A stretch of DNA of 64,000 nt. It comes from Microbacterium sp. LWS13-1.2. Lineage in GTDB: Bacteria; Actinomycetota; Actinomycetes; Actinomycetales; Microbacteriaceae. A program made the position numbers and the translations under genes. The stretch lies in contig NZ_CP151632.1 in NCBI RefSeq assembly GCF_040144835.1, positions 3,658,001-3,722,000 of the forward strand. Reading direction: 5' to 3'. Shown here one piece after another: positions 44,082-52,529 of the stretch. The notes under the pieces are model-generated. The model saw nothing but the letters and a program-made list of their open reading frames with translations. It was not told the DNA's origin and ran no database searches. Numbering within the stretch: position 1 is the stretch's first letter; every line of letters starts with the position of its first letter.

Positions 44082-45145
44082 GTGTGCACCGAGACGGACG
44101 AGGCGAGGGCGATCGAGTTCCCGTCGACCGGCTCGCAGGGCAGGAGCTTCTGCAACGGCCCGGCATCGCGGTCCTCGAGGAGGGTGATGAGCATCCGGAC
44201 GGCTTCCTGCCCCATCTCCGCCCGCGGCAGCGCGAGCCCGGTCCAGATCCGCGTGGGCGTCGACGCCGGCGCTTCACCGAGGAAGGCCACCGACAGATCG
44301 GTGGGGATGCGGATGCCGGCGCTCGCTGCGGCGAGCTCGAGTGCGCGGCCGATGCCATCGGCCTCGCGCGGCTCTACGAGGATCGCGGTGATGCCGGCAT
44401 GAGTCCACGAGCGCAGCAGTTCGGCATCGATCTCGGACCCGTCTCCGACCTGGTGCACCAGGTCGGGCGTGAAGTGCAGGCCGGCTGCTTCGAGGCCTGC
44501 GCGATGACCGGCGGCACGGTCGAGGCCGGGCTCCGCCCCCTCCGCGCGGCGCACCAGCAAGATGCGGCTGTGCCCCATCGCGGCGAGCCGCTGCACCATC
44601 GTCTTCGTGGCGTTCGCATAGTCGGCACCGACGTACGAGAGGCGGACCCCCTCGACTTCGCGTCGGCCGATGAAGACGTAGGGGAAGTCCTCGCGTGAGA
44701 GCCGCGCGAGCTCGTCACGCGCGAGGTGGCGACCGAGAAGGACGCATCCGTCCGACTTGAGCAGGCGGTTGGACCCTCCGGCGTAGATGCTGCGCTCCGT
44801 CGATCCGCCGGCCGACGTGAAGAGCAGCATGTCGTAGCCCAGCAGCGCAGCCTCGGCCTCGACCCCTTGGAGGAACGGGAAGTAGAAGTCCCGCTCGCTC
44901 ACCGGGAACACCGGCTCGAACGTGTAGAGGCCGAGGATGCGGTTCCCTTTGCCGCGAAGGCTGCGCGCCGCGGTGTTCACGGTGTACCCGAGCTCCGCGA
45001 TGACGGCCAGCACGGCCTCGCGGCGATCGGCCGAGACCTGCGAGCCGTGGCCGTTGATGACGAGCGACACCGTCGCCTGCGACACCCCGGCACGACGCGC
45101 GATCTCGACCTGTGTCGGACGGCGGCTTCCCTGTCGTGTCCCCAA
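44078..45145 (-). CDS. LacI-family transcriptional regulator
   Basis: A 355-residue repressor and first gene of the minus-strand operon. The N-terminal LacI HTH reads QVEIARRAGVSQATVSLVINGHGSQVSADRREAVLAVIAELGYTVN with the hinge helix AARSLRGKG. A periplasmic-binding-like sensor domain follows (residues ~65-350) and would bind a sugar effector. TTG 45145 has GGAG 7 nt upstream. It probably represses itself, the importer operon and the divergent FAH-sulfatase operon through the two 13-bp motifs at 45156-45168 and 45291-45303. Confidence 0.92.
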   Translation of the reverse strand: MGTRQGSRRPTQVEIARRAGVSQATVSLVINGHGSQVSADRREAVLAVIAELGYTVNTAARSLRGKGNRILGLYTFEPVFPVSERDFYFPFLQGVEAEAALLGYDMLLFTSAGGSTERSIYAGGSNRLLKSDGCVLLGRHLARDELARLSREDFPYVFIGRREVEGVRLSYVGADYANATKTMVQRLAAMGHSRILLVRRAEGAEPGLDRAAGHRAGLEAAGLHFTPDLVHQVGDGSEIDAELLRSWTHAGITAILVEPREADGIGRALELAAASAGIRIPTDLSVAFLGEAPASTPTRIWTGLALPRAEMGQEAVRMLITLLEDRDAGPLQKLLPCEPVDGNSIALASSVSVHT

Positions 45146-45155
45146 CTGAACGCTC

Positions 45156-45303
45156 CGTTACGTATTAGGAAATGGGCGTTCCCGACTGTATATGAGCCCC
45201 TTCGAAGGCGTCAAGCGTCGATTCCTGGCCAAAATTCGGTTGCGATCTCCCCTTGCAAGGCGGTTCTGGATGCCGTTACCCTGCCAATCACTAATACGAA
45301 ACG
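45156..45303. promoter_or_regulatory. Divergent control region with two inverted LacI-type operators
   Basis: The motif CTAATACGTAACG lies on the minus strand at 45168-45156, and CTAATACGAAACG on the plus strand at 45291-45303. Minus promoter: TTGACG (45214-45209), 16 bp, TATACA (45192-45187). Plus promoter: TTGCAA (45253-45258), 18 bp, TACCCT (45277-45282). Each motif lies just downstream of its own promoter, so bound repressor would block both operons. CCTTCGAAGG at about 45199-45208 is an extra palindrome. Confidence 0.7.
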
Positions 45304-45335
45304 ATGAAGTGATCAACCACGAGCGAAGGAGCTCA

Positions 45336-47150
45336 GTGAAGCTCGCGACATTCCTGCACGAGAACTCCGAACAGTGGGGATTCGTGTGGGCGGACCCCGT
45401 CACCGCGGAGCTGCGCATCGTCGAACCCGGCCTTGCCGAGGCGGCGCTCGCCGGGAGCGGAGGCGGGACGAGCGGCTATGCGGCGAGCCGGCCGAGCTTC
45501 CTGGGCACGTGGCCCGGCACGCTCGCGGATTTCCTCGCGCTCGGCGATGAGGGAATGGCCGTGCTCGACCGGCTGGAGCGCTTCCTGGCGCGGTTCGCCT
45601 CCCAGTCGGATGCCACGATCCTCGACACGATCTCGCACGCGGTCGCCGACGTCGAGCTGCTCGCGCCCATCCCGCGCCCGCGGCTGTGCCTCGGGCTCGT
45701 CACCAACTCGCCGTCCTTCGCCCGCGCCAATCCGCGCATCGAGCATCTGAACCTGTTCCCCGTGGCGCACCAGCGCCCGCAGGGGACTGTCGTGGGCGGG
45801 GGAGCCGCCGTGCTCATGCGCAACGGACATCACGATCCGCTCATGTCGTTCAATGTCGAGCTCGGGGTGATCATCGGCCGGGGAGGGCGGGAGATCCCGC
45901 TGAACGAGGCGATGCGCCATGTCGCCGGCTATACGAATGTGACCGACGTGGCGGGCACGTACTACTACGGCCGAGTGCCGGGGAACGCGGGGCGCGGCTA
46001 CAGCCTGCCCGCCGAGTACGGTGATTGGTTCTTCCAGGCCACGGCGTCCTGGGGCGGGAAGATCGCCGACACACTGTGCCCGGTGGGGCCCTTTCTCGTC
46101 ACGAAGGACGAGGTCGGCGATCCGTACGACCTGCTCGTGTACACGCGGCAGGACGGGCGCCAGCGCGACCGTGCGCACACCTCGGCGACGATCCTCGGGG
46201 TCGAACGGGTCATCCAGTGGTACTCCTCGTTCGCCACGCTGCATCCCGGCGACATCCTCCATCTCGGCACCATGGGCGTCGACGGGCTGGCGATCCCGCG
46301 TGAGGTCGTCGAGCGCCGCGAGGTCGTGCTCGAATCGGAAATCGAGCAGCTGGGCGTCCTGCGCAACCCCGTCCAGGTGGTGCCGGTCGGTGAGCGCGTG
46401 CCGTTCGACCGGCATCCGTCCTACGCGATCAGGCGCGCGGCGCAGGAACCGCCGACGGACGCCGCCACCTGGCATCCCGACGATGCCCGGCATGTGTTCA
46501 CGGCCTTCGGCAATCACATCGGCGCGCCGGGCGAAGGTCTGCCGCGACTGCAGGTCCCCCGCTTCTTCACCGGACCGGCGAGCTCTCTCGGGGCAGACGG
46601 ATCGCGCGTGGTGCTGCCTGCTCGCGCGACGGTCGTCGAGGTGACGATCGAGCTCGCGGCGATCATCGGCCGGCTCGCGTCGGACGTCGACCCGGACGAT
46701 GCGGAGTCGTACATCGCCGGCCTCGCGCCGGTCGTGTCGCTGTGCGACGAGTCGTTCGGCGACGCCGTTGCCGAACCCGCCCGGCTCGGCGAACGGCACA
46801 TCCCCGCCGTGTACGGCCGGTGGGGCGACGGGTTCAATGTGATCGGTGCGCTCGAGCCGCAATCCGGCAGATGGCGCGGGCGTCGCATGCGTCTGGACTC
46901 GGGCGACGAGTCCATCTCCGGCTCCACCGACGATTACCTCGACGGCGCAGCTGAGATGCTCGCCACGATCTCGGCGGTGACGACGCTGTTCCCCGGCGAC
47001 GTGATCCTGCTCGGCCGCACGGCCGCCACGCTGCGACTGCCGGTGAGCGGAGGCGTCGTCGCTGGCGAGGTCGAGGGTCTCGGGCGCGTGCGCGCCGAGA
47101 TCGTACGGGCAAGTGCGGGCGGGGCGACGGACGGGGAGGCATCCGCATGA
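45336..47150 (+). CDS. Double-domain fumarylacetoacetate hydrolase-family protein
   Basis: A 604-residue protein made of two FAH-type halves. The first (to about residue 355) keeps FNVELGVIIGRGGREIPLNEAMRHVAGYTNVTD, close to the metal-binding Glu/Asp pattern of the family. The second (about 390-600) has the matching VEVTIELAAIIGRLASDVDPDDAESYIAGLAPVVSLCDES and GDVILLGRTAATLRLP, but is more diverged. FAH enzymes split or decarboxylate 2,4-diketo acids, which fits the last step of a non-phosphorylating sugar acid route with the DapA-type aldolase. GAAGGAGC precedes GTG 45336. Overlaps the next start. Confidence 0.8.
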   Translation: MKLATFLHENSEQWGFVWADPVTAELRIVEPGLAEAALAGSGGGTSGYAASRPSFLGTWPGTLADFLALGDEGMAVLDRLERFLARFASQSDATILDTISHAVADVELLAPIPRPRLCLGLVTNSPSFARANPRIEHLNLFPVAHQRPQGTVVGGGAAVLMRNGHHDPLMSFNVELGVIIGRGGREIPLNEAMRHVAGYTNVTDVAGTYYYGRVPGNAGRGYSLPAEYGDWFFQATASWGGKIADTLCPVGPFLVTKDEVGDPYDLLVYTRQDGRQRDRAHTSATILGVERVIQWYSSFATLHPGDILHLGTMGVDGLAIPREVVERREVVLESEIEQLGVLRNPVQVVPVGERVPFDRHPSYAIRRAAQEPPTDAATWHPDDARHVFTAFGNHIGAPGEGLPRLQVPRFFTGPASSLGADGSRVVLPARATVVEVTIELAAIIGRLASDVDPDDAESYIAGLAPVVSLCDESFGDAVAEPARLGERHIPAVYGRWGDGFNVIGALEPQSGRWRGRRMRLDSGDESISGSTDDYLDGAAEMLATISAVTTLFPGDVILLGRTAATLRLPVSGGVVAGEVEGLGRVRAEIVRASAGGATDGEASA

Positions 47151-48529
47151 CAGCGGGCCGCGGCATCCGTCAGAACCTCCTCATCCTCCACTGCCATGAC
47201 CTGGGCCGCTTCCTCGGCGCGTACGGAGTGCAGACCGTGTCGACGCCGAACCTCGACGCGCTCGCCGCGCGGTCGGCGGTCTTCGACGACGCATTCGCCA
47301 CCTCGCCGCAATGCAGCCCGGCGCGCGCATCCCTGTTCACCGGGACCTACCCGCAGCGCAACGGCGTGCTCGGCCTCACCCACTCGCCGTTCGACTGGGA
47401 TCTCGCCGATCCGTCGGCGCACCTCGCGACACGGCTGAACCGCGAGGGATACCGCACCCACCTGATCGGGGTGCAGCACGAGTCACGGGTGCTCGACGAG
47501 GACGCCGTGGCGCAACGCCTGGGATTCGACCACGTGGAATCGACCGGCGCGGGAGGTTCGCGCTCGGAGCGGTCAGGAATCGTCGTGGGCGACCGTGCGA
47601 TCGACGCTCTCTCCCAGTACGCCGACGATACCCGGCCCTTTTATCTGCAGGTCGGATTCTTCGAGCCCCATCGCGCGCCCGACCCGCGGGACGAGCCCGG
47701 CGTCATGGGATTCCTCGGCGGCTACATCGAGCCCGACTCCTCGCGTGGCCACGGGGTGCCGGGCTACCTTCACGACGACGACGGCGCCCGCGCCGAGATC
47801 GCCGAGCTGCAAGGGGCGGTGCGCTACCTGGATGAGCACGTCGGCCGGGTGCTGGACGCTGTCGAGAGACTCGGACTCGCCGACGAGACGATCGTCGTCT
47901 TCACCACGGATCACGGGCTCGCGCTGCCTCGTGCGAAGTGCACCCTCTACGACCCGGGACTGGAAGTCGCCCTGATCGTGCACGCGCCCGGTAGACACGC
48001 GTGGAGCGGCGTTCGCGTCGGTGGACTCGTGAGCCACCTCGACGTGCGGCCCACCGCGCTCGAGCTGCTCGGGCTCCGACCCGACGACGACCCCGACGGC
48101 ACGAGTCTCGTGCCGGTGGTCGAGTCGGCGGCAACCGCGCACCCGTACGTCTTCGGGCAGCTGACCTATCACGACTACTACAGCCCCCGACGCTCGGTGC
48201 GCTCCGACAGGTACAAGCTCATCGTCAACTTCGACAACGCCCCCAACCCGATGGATGCCACCCAGTCGTGGCTGCGGCGCAGTTCGGTGCGTGACCTGAC
48301 GAAGGGCGGCATACGCACCAGTCGGCTTGTCGAGCTCTACGACCTCGAGGTCGATCCCGGCGAAGAGTTCGACATCGCCGCGTCGCCTCGCAACGTGAGG
48401 ATCCGCGACGAGCTCGCCGCAGCGATGCTGGGGTGGATGCGCGACGTTGACGACCCACTGCTTTCCCAGGGGCCGCGATCCCCGCACCATGCCGCGGCCG
48501 TGCAGTTCCTGACCACCGCAGGTGCGTGA
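47147..48529 (+). CDS. Second sulfatase (S1 family)
   Basis: A 460-residue sulfatase distinct from the minus-strand one. LLILHCHDLGRFLG is the variant metal loop seen in heparan N-sulfatase-like groups. The formylglycine Cys56 is in QCSPARASLFTGTYPQRNG (C-x-P-x-R). VFTTDHGLALPRAKCTLYDPGLEVALIV follows. No signal peptide is seen, so it is cytoplasmic. The ATG overlaps the FAH-gene stop codon. A dedicated formylglycine-generating enzyme is not encoded in the window. Confidence 0.9.
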   Translation: MTAGRGIRQNLLILHCHDLGRFLGAYGVQTVSTPNLDALAARSAVFDDAFATSPQCSPARASLFTGTYPQRNGVLGLTHSPFDWDLADPSAHLATRLNREGYRTHLIGVQHESRVLDEDAVAQRLGFDHVESTGAGGSRSERSGIVVGDRAIDALSQYADDTRPFYLQVGFFEPHRAPDPRDEPGVMGFLGGYIEPDSSRGHGVPGYLHDDDGARAEIAELQGAVRYLDEHVGRVLDAVERLGLADETIVVFTTDHGLALPRAKCTLYDPGLEVALIVHAPGRHAWSGVRVGGLVSHLDVRPTALELLGLRPDDDPDGTSLVPVVESAATAHPYVFGQLTYHDYYSPRRSVRSDRYKLIVNFDNAPNPMDATQSWLRRSSVRDLTKGGIRTSRLVELYDLEVDPGEEFDIAASPRNVRIRDELAAAMLGWMRDVDDPLLSQGPRSPHHAAAVQFLTTAGA

Positions 48530-48553
48530 ACGACCGAAGGAGTAGGACGAGGA

Positions 48554-50383
48554 ATGTCAACGCTCAGTAGACGGCACGTGATGGGTGCGGCAGGCATAGC
48601 CGCGCTCGGTGCCACCATGGCCGGACAGCTGTCTCCCTCACAGCCTGCCGCGGCGGCCGAGGCCACCGCCGACGCGCTGATGGGAACGACCCCGCAGGAG
48701 TTCGGCGCGGTCGGGGACGGGGTCGCTGATGACACGGACGCCATCCAGCAGGCCATCGACGCCCAGCTCACGCGTCCGAACAAGATCGTGTTCTTCCCTC
48801 CGGGGACCTACCGCATCACGCGCACGCTGGTCGTGCCCGACGTCGAAGGACTGGGGGGTGACAACTTCAACCGCATCGTGCTGGCTGGTGCGAGCACCAT
48901 GAGCTCGCGGGTGTCGATCATCGATGTCGACTTCGACGGGACGGGCCTCGAGATGCGAGCTCCCCTCGCCGCGTTGCGGGGGCTCTGCTTCGTGGCGCCG
49001 GCCAGTCTGAAGAACACCGTCGCGGTGCAGTCGGCGCGTGATGCCAACCGAGTGGGCGCGAACACCGACGACGTCGATCTCGTTGTGACGGAGTGCACCT
49101 TCATCGAGTTCTACCTCGCGCTCAGGCACGTGGGTCGTGGGCTCGTGTTCACGAACAACCTGGTCGCCGTCGGCGACTTCGGCATCGACATCTCGTGGCC
49201 GACAGCCGGCGTATCCGGCACCGGCGTGCACCTGCTGCCGTACGGCATGCGCAAGTGGCTGATCGAGGGCAACCACTTCCACAGCATGGGAACCGCGATC
49301 CGGACGACGGGGGAGAACGCGGGGAGCTTCCGCGGCGCGATCATCGCCAACAACGTGCTCGACATCGGGCGCCGGCTGTTCGAGGGCGGCATCATCAACT
49401 CGACCTTCACGGGCAACGTGGTCGAGAACGGCTCGGGCGGTGCGCTGATCAACATCACTGCGGGGGGAACGAACCTCACCTTCACCGGGAACGTGCTCGG
49501 CGGCGGTGAGCCGACCGGTGGCGGGCGTCCGCCGTACTCGATCGCGTTCGACACCGCCGTGCAGGCACGCAACGTCGCGATCACCGGGAACACCTTCAAC
49601 TGGGTCACCCGCTCTCCGGTGTACTTCGCGGCGGCCGCTGCGGAGATCACGATCTCAGGGAACTCCTTCGACAACTGGAACCTGGATCAGGATGAGCGCT
49701 GGGGCGCCGTCCGCATCAACGGCGATGCGACGGATGTGTCGCTCCTCGGCAACCTGTTCGGAGCGAACCCCGTGACCGAAGCGCCGCCGGTGCGGGTGAC
49801 CGGGACCCTCGCCCGCTCCACGATCACGGGCAACACCTTCGACAACACGGCGGGTGTGGTGTGGGCGCAGGTGATCGGGGCCGACAATGTCATCGAGCGG
49901 CGTCGTCCCGGTGCGATGGAGCAGGAGGTGACGGCAGCCGCCAACGCAGCGATCGTCGTCCGCGCCACCACGACCGGTGTCCACGACGTCGGGGCAGACG
50001 CGTACGGAGCATTCGTCGCCGCCTCGGACCAGAGCGCGGGCGCGGGGCCGGGCGTGAAGGGCGGCATGCGCGTCGTTCCCGTGAACGAGGTCGGATCGAC
50101 CGCCGTCGACCTGCTCTGCTCCACGGACGACGAGAACGGCGTCGCCGCGATGCGCGTCGACATCACGGGCATCGCGCCGACTGCCGATAACGCCCGTGAT
50201 CTCGGTTCGGCCGAGAACCGAATGCGCACCGTGTTCGCCCACGGCGTCCAGTTCGCGGCGGGGCCGAGGCCGCAGCCTGCGCTGGGTGCGATGGCGATGG
50301 TGACGGATGCCGCCGGCACGAGCGTGCTCGCGGTGTCGGATGGCACCAGATGGCTGCGCGTGGTGCTCGGAAACCCCGTGTAG
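48554..50383 (+). CDS. Tat-exported right-handed beta-helix protein
   Basis: A 609-residue protein with a twin-arginine signal (SRRHVMGAAGIAALGATMAG, cleavage after about residue 36). It then starts like pectate-lyase superfamily proteins (QEFGAVGDGVADDTDAIQQAIDA) and runs through many N-x-(F/V)-x-G/N beta-helix rungs such as ITGNTF and ISGNSFDNW. The last ~130 residues (ADNARDLGSAENRMRTVFA..., GAMAMVTDA.GTSVLAVSDGTRWLRV) resemble phage tail-fibre ends. Probably a secreted polysaccharide lyase or hydrolase. Catalytic residues cannot be assigned. 25 bp after the sulfatase gene. Confidence 0.8.
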   Translation: MSTLSRRHVMGAAGIAALGATMAGQLSPSQPAAAAEATADALMGTTPQEFGAVGDGVADDTDAIQQAIDAQLTRPNKIVFFPPGTYRITRTLVVPDVEGLGGDNFNRIVLAGASTMSSRVSIIDVDFDGTGLEMRAPLAALRGLCFVAPASLKNTVAVQSARDANRVGANTDDVDLVVTECTFIEFYLALRHVGRGLVFTNNLVAVGDFGIDISWPTAGVSGTGVHLLPYGMRKWLIEGNHFHSMGTAIRTTGENAGSFRGAIIANNVLDIGRRLFEGGIINSTFTGNVVENGSGGALINITAGGTNLTFTGNVLGGGEPTGGGRPPYSIAFDTAVQARNVAITGNTFNWVTRSPVYFAAAAAEITISGNSFDNWNLDQDERWGAVRINGDATDVSLLGNLFGANPVTEAPPVRVTGTLARSTITGNTFDNTAGVVWAQVIGADNVIERRRPGAMEQEVTAAANAAIVVRATTTGVHDVGADAYGAFVAASDQSAGAGPGVKGGMRVVPVNEVGSTAVDLLCSTDDENGVAAMRVDITGIAPTADNARDLGSAENRMRTVFAHGVQFAAGPRPQPALGAMAMVTDAAGTSVLAVSDGTRWLRVVLGNPV

Positions 50384-50892
50384 ACGTCGCCAGCCCAGTG
50401 GCTGATGACGGTCCGGCCGCTTCGCAATCGATGCATGCACTACGGGGCGCCAGCGACACTGGTCGGACTATCACCCGATCTGCCGGGTTACGGTTTGGTC
50501 GACGCTACTAGCCCAGGTACCACGTTCAGCGAGGTCGATCGTGCAATGGTCGACACCCTCCTCGAAATCTCGGATTCGTTTGGTGACGTGCCACATTGAA
50601 CACCCCGTGGGGGGCAGCCTCGCGGCTTCGCGTCGCACTGAGCGTTACGCGACGCACTGTGGGTGACGGAATACGAGGTTCCGCGCACACCGCGGCGTTG
50701 CTTGCGAATCAGTACGTGCGCGAACTCATCATCCGGCTGACCGCGGGCTCGGGTGAATCGATGGCCAAGTTGAAGCCCGAGAGCTACACCGCAGGCACCC
50801 CGCACGCGTTGCCGCCGGCCGCCTTTCGGCTCAAACAATTCGAGAGGCCGGCCTAGAAACGAGGACTCATCTACCGAATCGAAAAGACGGTT
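50384..50892. other. Gap with only weak short frames
   Basis: After the beta-helix gene there is no convincing gene for 509 bp. Two short plus-strand frames (50405-50599, ending FGDVPH, and 50596-50856, ending QFERPA) overlap ATGA-like but match no family I recognise. Composition is less GC-biased than in the neighbours, suggesting decayed or acquired DNA. Confidence 0.5.
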
Positions 50893-51363
50893 CTAGCCGG
50901 ATGCATTGGACTCGAGTCGTTCGTGCGGTGTCTGCCACCCGTCCGCTTCCGGCAAAGGGAGCATGAGCGGCGGGAGCCCCGCCCGGGTCATCGCGTCGAC
51001 CAGGGAGCGTCGATGGTACGGATCCACCAAGCGGCGAACGAAGTCGAAAGCGCCCTCGATCTCGCCGTCGGCGACCAGGAGTGCCCGCTCGTCGAGGATG
51101 GAAAACTCCACGCGAACGTTGCTTGAGAATTCGAACGCGGGTTCATCACTTTCCTCAGCGCCCGGCACAGTGATCGTCAACTCTGAAAAGAAGACAGTCG
51201 GACTGGTCTCCTCCGTGCTGATGTTCTGACCAACTTGCGCACGCTGAGTCGGGTTGACACCGAAGTTCCGGGAATGCCTGGTGGATGGCTCAGTGATAGA
51301 CCGCAATATGAGATCGACCACAGTTGGCGCTTCGGTGATGCAGGAACTCGCTCTACCGAGCAA
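50893..51363 (-). CDS. SecB-like protein
   Basis: A 156-residue frame. The C-terminal part FDFVRRLVDPYHRRSLVDAMTRAGLPPLMLPL follows the SecB pattern, in which 'YxREx..DL..R..LPPL.L' ends the fold, and the middle strands (ITVPGAEESDEPAFEFSSNVRVEFSILDE) fit the beta part. SecB-like chaperones in actinobacteria are known from toxin-antitoxin-chaperone modules, but no toxin-antitoxin pair is seen beside it. The start is uncertain: TTG 51363 as given, or the GTG that opens VVDLILR. A moderate-confidence fold call. Confidence 0.45.
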   Translation of the reverse strand: MLGRASSCITEAPTVVDLILRSITEPSTRHSRNFGVNPTQRAQVGQNISTEETSPTVFFSELTITVPGAEESDEPAFEFSSNVRVEFSILDERALLVADGEIEGAFDFVRRLVDPYHRRSLVDAMTRAGLPPLMLPLPEADGWQTPHERLESNASG

Positions 51364-52529
51364 GACATTATTGCCTGAAAGGACGCACTGCTGGCGGAGT
51401 CCACCGAGCGTGCATTCTCATCGACATGTTCGTGTAACGGAACCACGGCTCCGCCAGCGATTGATTGCCGCCCCGTCGCCTGCGACGAGATCAAGAGTCC
51501 ATCGAAGCCACCTGCCTCGCCTACAAAGGAGCAGCGGTATATGTGCGATCGTTCGCTTCCTGGTTCGATGCCAGGCTGGGGGGTGGCTGAGCGCGCGTAA
51601 GCACCTTGACGCCGTCGCGACGCCGTCGGCGGGGACAAGTCAACTCTTGACCGTCGTTGCTCGTCGCGCCTACCGTGGCGGTGCACTCGAGCGCGGCGAG
51701 CATCCTGCCGACCGTTGCTACGTGGAAGTTGCCATCCCCGTTGAGAATCTCGTCCACACCCTCCACGAACACACCGAACCCGCCCGCCCCGAGCTCTACC
51801 TCACCGCTTGACCATCACCCACCATGGAGCAACACGAGTGACACCACGCCACGGGACTTGACCATGTCCAGTTTGGGACCGCACGTCGCCGGGTTGGGTT
51901 GTCGTGGCTAGACACTCGCAACGACCACGCACCCGGCATGGCACCCCGGTGCATCCTGCCTCCGTGCATCCTGTCTCGAAAGTCTGGGCAAGAAGTGGGC
52001 AAACTTGTACTCTTCTTGACATCCTCGGAGCTAAAAAAGCCCCGCGACCAGGGATTTACCCGCAGGATACATCGACGCGACGGCGGGAGTCGAAACTGCG
52101 GTCGGGCGGATCTCTGTGTGGCTCGGGAAGCGCGGAATCTCGCGAGTTGGGGGCGTCTTGCCGCGGAAAATCAATGATCTCTCGTCAGCAATCGCGCTCT
52201 GTGTTGTTCCGTCTCGATCAGGGAAATTGGGCTCGATCTGCGCGGCTTGTGTCCACCTGGTGTCCACACTCGGTCGGCAACGTGGTCCCCCCACGTGGCC
52301 CCCGCGGAGAGGCGCGTCGAGCCAGTCGCGCGTATGTGTGCGACCTCGGGTCCACCTCGCTGGAGCCCTCCAACGATGCTGACTCGTGCTGTGGATGCCC
52401 CACATAGTCAGCCCACGGCGGGTCCGGTACCTGTTGCGCCGGGGATGTTGAATCCCGGGCGGCACCGTCCCGCGTCCCGCCGCGATCGGACGAGTTGCGG
52501 CCAAAGCGAGGGTCGAAAATCGGGCCTAC
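51364..52529. other. Gene-poor island boundary
   Basis: In 1166 bp no frame has a family-like protein, a good ribosome-binding site and consistent codon use. Third-position GC bias is weak on both strands. A T-arm-like stem (CCTGG-TTCGATG-CCAGG) at 51559-51575 and a terminator-like hairpin near 52033-52056 are the only structures. Probably decayed DNA between the catabolic locus and the defence island. Confidence 0.5.
52033..52056 (-). terminator. Possible terminator of the helicase operon
   Basis: On the minus strand AAATCCC, an intervening loop and GGGG are followed by C and six T residues. It lies about 475 bp beyond the HelD-like stop codon, in the right direction for that operon. Confidence 0.4.

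Noticed and set aside
51559..51575. Possible tRNA gene, from a T-arm-like stem
   Set aside because: No matching acceptor stem, D-arm or anticodon arm could be found upstream or downstream; at most a remnant.
52033..52177. Short frames around 51.9-52.2 kb as integrase remnants
   Set aside because: No catalytic R-H-R-Y pattern or transposase motif could be found; the text looks random.
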